Shown: piece by piece, positions 60,237 to 64,000 of the stretch
Position numbering within the stretch: position 1 is the stretch's first letter
Layout: every line of letters begins with the position of its first letter
Source of the DNA: Acanthosepion lycidas
Taxonomy: Eukaryota; Mollusca; Cephalopoda; Sepiida; Sepiidae
NCBI GenBank assembly: GCA_963932145.1
Contig: OZ010605.1
Location: 24,711,874 to 24,775,873 of the forward strand
Direction of reading: 5' to 3'
Length of the DNA stretch: 64,000 nt
Notes under the pieces: model-generated
Databases searched by the model: none
The model's input: only the letters and a program-made list of their open reading frames with translations
What the model was told of the DNA's origin: nothing
Made by a program: the position numbers and the translations under genes

Positions 60237-60732
60237 CACTTATGTTCACAGTACAGGATTTTAAATCTAAGTAATATTAGTAATAATGTAGATAACTTGA
60301 ATTTCAAGTGCAACATTTAAGCTAAAATTAAGTAAAGTTTTAACCTGTTCTTTACGTCAAAGAAACAAATTATGAGAAATGTAAACAATTACACCCATAT
60401 ACGTTCTTCCTTAATTCCTGTTTTCAGTAAAAAAAAAACTTTCATAAAAAGACTTTTTAGTGTGTTGGATACTTCGATAATTAATGTATCAGGTTTTTAC
60501 GAGAATATTTTATAATACATTAAACTAATGCTGGTGAAAACTTCTGTAGAATAACAAGACAATAAACAGCACTTACCGGTGTAAGAGTCCCAGCTAGCGT
60601 CCAGCTGGCAGACAAAAATAAAGGAGGTTGTAACTTAATACAAACCCTGCAAACTAACTGAATCAAGCTGGTATTTATATAGAAATACCTCCACTCAGGT
60701 ACCAGCAGCCAATCACAGCCCAAGCAATGGAC

Positions 60733-60860
60733 TGTCCCACTTTAGCACAATGAGATGCTCCATTGCACCATAAATAGCTCTCTTCCTCAAGGTTGGATTA
60801 CTCTTTACCTCAGCTTGCTCCACAACTGAGTGTTTATCTTGATCACGTGATTGTTCGACA
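60733..60860 (+). repeat. Candidate 5' LTR, 128 bp
   Basis: TGTCCCACTTTAGC...TTGTTCGACA: TGTC/GACA termini, TATA-like accataaatagc near the middle, and the right end abutting the primer site. The length is close to the 126-bp LTR of the intron 3 element. The left boundary is unproven without the 3' LTR. Confidence 0.5.
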
Positions 60861-62365
60861 TGGCGCTGCGAACAGGATTATTGACACCCGAAAATTGGGA
60901 ACTCTTCTTCATGGAAGCAGGCATATCCACTGACTCAGCCAAAACTCATGCAACAAGGTTTGCGGATGAGAAGCTGACAATCGAGAGCCTTCAAATGCTG
61001 GATCGATCTATGCTTAAGGAGCTGGGAGTCACTTTAATTGGAGAAGCCCTGTGTATCATCAAGCAGGCTAAGGAATCCACCACCCAGACAACCCGTATTC
61101 AGGCACTAGCAGCGAAGCCTCCTCATCTCAATCTCGAGATGACACCACAGCAATTCAGGAAGTTCCGAATTGACTGGGATGTCTTTACCAAGATGACGAA
61201 TATGCCAAGCTCCCAAGCTAATATTCACTTATACAATTGTGCTGATGAAGCTGTGCAAAATGCCATAATCAACACACACCCTGACTTCTTTACCACTGAT
61301 CCAGATAAGCTACTTGACATGGTAGAAGCATTGGTCACCCAAAGGTCAAGTCCTATTGTCCATCGCCTTGCTTTTGCCTCCATGTTTCAGGATGCGGATG
61401 AGCCAATACAAAGTTACCTTGTCCGCCTCAGAGCCATAGCCGTTGATTGTAACTTTACCTGCCCCTCGTGTGAGCATGACCTGTCTGATATATACATCAA
61501 GGACCAGATCATCCGTGGAATAGCAAATGACACACTCCAGGCTGACCTACTGGCCAAAGCTGGGGCACTTAAATCCCTTGAGCAAAATATCCGTCATGCT
61601 GAGGCATTCGAATCAGCATTGCGAGACCAAACCTCAATGGCCGGCGCTTCAGATACAGCCGCTGCTCGGCTATCAACATACCGCAGACAGAAGGGTACAC
61701 CACAAGCCAACGAGGGGATCCGTACCAGCACCTATGGCAACTGCAATGTTAAACCAAACCAGCGGGCTTGCTTAGGTTGTGGCAGCCACCAGCATAGCAC
61801 CTCAGGAACTGGATCCCGCCGGCTAAAATGCCCAGCATGGGGACAAACATGTAGTAACTGTGGGAAGCCCAATCACCTATCGAGGGTATGCCGGGCTAAG
61901 AAACTAGCTCAAGCGGTCAGGAAAAGCCCAGAGGCTAATGAAGCTGCCATGGACACACTTATTGCCCACATCACATTCAATCAAACGACAGGCACGTATA
62001 CATCTAAAGACACATGCCAGGTAAGGGAAATTGATGCGTATGTTGTTCCGTTCTCACCAAAACCGGATCCCAGACAAGTTAAGAATATCCCCAGAAATCG
62101 CAGCACTAGGATGACGATCTTTCCTGACAGTGGGGCCACCATATGTCTCGGGGGACTTAAGCACCTTCTGAATATGGGGCTCACTATCAACAACCTCATT
62201 CCATCAAAAAAAAAGTCGTTCGAGCTGTGGGAGGCTTTACACTTGTCTGTCAGGGTTGGCTCCCTGTGGAATTCATCGTCCAAGGAAGAACAACTAAACA
62301 AGCCCTATACATATGCAAAAAGATTCAGCGGCTATACTTCAGCAAAGCAGCCTGCATTGATGTAG
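60860..62365 (+). CDS. Gag-protease with N-terminal SAM-like domain
   Basis: From the ATG at 60860 (a TTG three codons upstream is less likely). Residues 6-70 (ENWELFFMEAGISTDSAKTH to LGVTLIGEALCIIKQAK) look like a sterile alpha motif. The capsid is at about 90-260, with WDVFTKMTNMPSS and ADEPIQSYLVRLRAIAVDC. Zinc knuckles near 300-345: CLGCGSHQHSTSG and CSNCGKPNHLSRVC. The protease core FPDSGATICLGG is near residue 422. After IPSKKK (62201-62215) the frame leaves the protease; the last 50 codons to the stop at 62365 are out-of-frame sequence. Confidence 0.85.
   Translation: MALRTGLLTPENWELFFMEAGISTDSAKTHATRFADEKLTIESLQMLDRSMLKELGVTLIGEALCIIKQAKESTTQTTRIQALAAKPPHLNLEMTPQQFRKFRIDWDVFTKMTNMPSSQANIHLYNCADEAVQNAIINTHPDFFTTDPDKLLDMVEALVTQRSSPIVHRLAFASMFQDADEPIQSYLVRLRAIAVDCNFTCPSCEHDLSDIYIKDQIIRGIANDTLQADLLAKAGALKSLEQNIRHAEAFESALRDQTSMAGASDTAAARLSTYRRQKGTPQANEGIRTSTYGNCNVKPNQRACLGCGSHQHSTSGTGSRRLKCPAWGQTCSNCGKPNHLSRVCRAKKLAQAVRKSPEANEAAMDTLIAHITFNQTTGTYTSKDTCQVREIDAYVVPFSPKPDPRQVKNIPRNRSTRMTIFPDSGATICLGGLKHLLNMGLTINNLIPSKKKSFELWEALHLSVRVGSLWNSSSKEEQLNKPYTYAKRFSGYTSAKQPALM
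60861..60876 (+). promoter_or_regulatory. Primer binding site, tRNA-Ser type
   Basis: TGGCGCTGCGAACAGG differs at two positions from the complement of a metazoan tRNA-Ser(UGA) 3' end (TGGCGCAGCGAGCAGG, from memory). It begins inside the gag ATG (60860-60862). Confidence 0.65.
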
Positions 62366-64000
62366 GGATACTGTCCAAAGACTTTCCTAAGCCGACGACT
62401 ACAATATTACCCCAAACAGCAATGCAACACCTGCCCTTGACAAGCACACATAAAAAATCGGACGCAAGCACTAAACAATGCAAAGTCGAGGGACAACTTC
62501 CAACGCGTCCCAAAAAACTCCCTTTTTCCCCAACAGAACAGAACATTGATAGACTCAAGAATTGGCTATTGAATCAATTCGCCGAAACGGCGTTCAAGAA
62601 CAATGGTGAATTCCCACCAATGTCTGGCCCCAATGCACATATACACCTCAAAGAAGGAGCAGTCCCCAAAGCCAGACATAACCCAATTCCTGTGCCTTTT
62701 CACTTCAAAGAGCCCGTAAGACAGGCCCTTTGGGAAGATGTGAAAAGGGGCATCATAACCCCAGTACCCGTCGGCATGCCCACTGATTGGTGTAGCACTA
62801 TGGTAATTACTGCCAAGAAAAATGGCAAACCACGAAGAACCATAGACTACCAACACCTGAATTCACAGTGCAAACGGGAAACACACCATACAGGGTCACC
62901 ATTTCAGCTAGCACTGCAAGTGCCACCTAAACAAAAGAAAACGGTGTTGGATGCTGTTGATGGATATCACTCCATCCCCTTAGATAAAGAGTCCCAGCCA
63001 CTCACCACCTTCATTACAGAATGGGGAAGGTTCATGTACCTGAGGATGCCACAAGGTTACCTAGCATCTGGAGATGCCTACACCCGAAGGTATGATGAAG
63101 TAATAAAAGACATCCCCCGCAAAGTAAAAATCGTAGATGACACCCTACTCTATGACTTTGACATTGAAGGAGCCTTTTTTCACACCTTCGATTTCCTCCT
63201 TCATTGTGCAAAAAACGGCATCATACTAAATACGGAAAAATTCCAATTTTGCCAAGACACAGTGCAGTTTGGTGGCCTCCAGATAACATCCTCTGGTGTA
63301 ACCCCTTCTAAATCCATGCTGGAGGCAATATTAAGCTTCCCAATACCAAAAACGCTCACCGATGCCAGATCATGGTTTGGTCTGGTCAACCAAGTCGCTT
63401 GGGCATACTCACTGAGCCCAGTCATGCTTCCATTTCGTGATCTTGTAAAACGAGACTCTCACTTTACATGGAATAAAAGCCTCGAGGATGCATTTCAGCA
63501 GTCAAAGAAGGTAATAGTTGACTTAGTCCGAAAAGGCATTGCAACATTTCAAAAAGAACGAATAACCTGCCTTGCCCCAGATTGGAGCAAAGAAGGAATG
63601 GGCTTCCTACTTCTACAGAAGTATTGCTCATGCACCACTGACAAAGCTCCAGTTTGCTGCCCTGAAGGTTGGCGCCTGATATTTGCTGGTAGCAGATTCT
63701 GCATTGATGCTGAACGCAGATATGCACCTATTGAAGGCGAGGCAGCAGCAATTGCATGGGCATTGGAAAAGTGTCGCATTTTTGTAATGGGTTGCCCGAA
63801 TCTCATAGTGGTTACAGATCATGAACCACTAAAAGGATTATTCGGAGATAGAGACCTTAGTAAAATCCAAAACCCCCGATTATTCAGGTTAAAGGAGAAA
63901 ACACTCAGGTACAGATTCACCATTCAGTACTGCCCTGGGAAATGGCACAGAGCCTCTGATGCTGTCTCACGTAACCCAGCAGACATATCACAAGCACTCC
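62161..64000 (+). CDS. Pol: protease C-terminus, reverse transcriptase, RNase H (partial)
   Basis: Open in the -1 frame relative to gag from after a stop at 62158-62160 to the window end; homology starts at 62215 (VVRAVGGFTLVCQGWLPVEF), completing the protease. The RT shows DWCSTMVITAKKNGKPRRTI, LDAVDGYHSIPL, FMYLRMPQGY and the catalytic Val-Asp-Asp at 63133-63141. The RNase H acidic residues are in APDWSKEG, PIEGEAAAIAWAL, VVTDHEPL and HRASDAVSR. About 595 codons without a stop. All catalytic residues visible here are present. Integrase lies beyond the window. Confidence 0.88.

Larger units (their letters stand above)
60733..64000 (+). mobile_element. Young Ty3-type retrotransposon with SAM-gag (5' part)
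   Basis: Candidate 128-bp 5' LTR, tRNA-Ser primer site, gag with an N-terminal SAM-like domain, zinc knuckles, protease, RT and RNase H, running off the window. Gag-pro is one open frame and pol is open to base 64000, with a single frame change at a run of nine A. This is the best-preserved element in the window. Integrase and the 3' LTR are outside. Confidence 0.85.

Overview
The window is animal nuclear DNA: AT-rich, packed with (TA)n, (CA)n and poly-A tracts and with many families of mobile elements, and holding one recognisable single-copy gene in small GT-AG exons. The repeats (tRNA-derived SINEs, SAM-gag Ty3 elements, CR1-like LINEs, Penelope-like elements) suggest a mollusc, plausibly a cephalopod. 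That assignment is inference; the sequence itself proves only a metazoan.

Host gene. Nine exons on the minus strand between 35827 (ATG) and 2619 encode about the first 250 residues of CDC45, the replication helicase (CMG) subunit. The reading frame is continuous across all nine exons, every junction is GT-AG and the phases match. Only 752 coding bases are spread over 33 kb; the remaining exons lie beyond base 1. A short upstream region (35828-35960) with a CCAAT box looks like the promoter. The introns hold almost everything else in the left half: a damaged Ty3/gypsy element in intron 3, a long LTR in intron 6, CR1-like and Tc1-like fragments, SINEs, foldback elements and minisatellites.

Right half (36-64 kb). 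I found no confident host exon. It is a mosaic of a mariner-type MITE, 5S/tRNA composite SINEs, two hAT-like non-autonomous elements, an inverted second copy of the intron 6 LTR (50883-52530), a Penelope-like element present as a 0.78-kb inverted repeat (52951-55100), LINE fragments, a tRNA-like unit with a 25-bp hairpin (55844-55950) and, at the right edge, a young Ty3-type retrotransposon (60733 to beyond 64000). The last has a SAM domain at the gag N-terminus and a pol frame open to the window end.

Most notable: (1) a tandem Ty3 arrangement sharing an LTR, with the YxDD aspartates deleted; (2) SAM-gag, with the tRNA primer site overlapping the gag start codon; (3) a 5S rRNA plus tRNA composite SINE in two copies; (4) a repeat family with an internal minisatellite ranging from 1 to 18 units; (5) hammerhead-like motifs in the Penelope arms; (6) the pol III-like unit with an extended T-arm hairpin. 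No single wholly new system is proven here; items 4 and 6 are the ones I recognise least.
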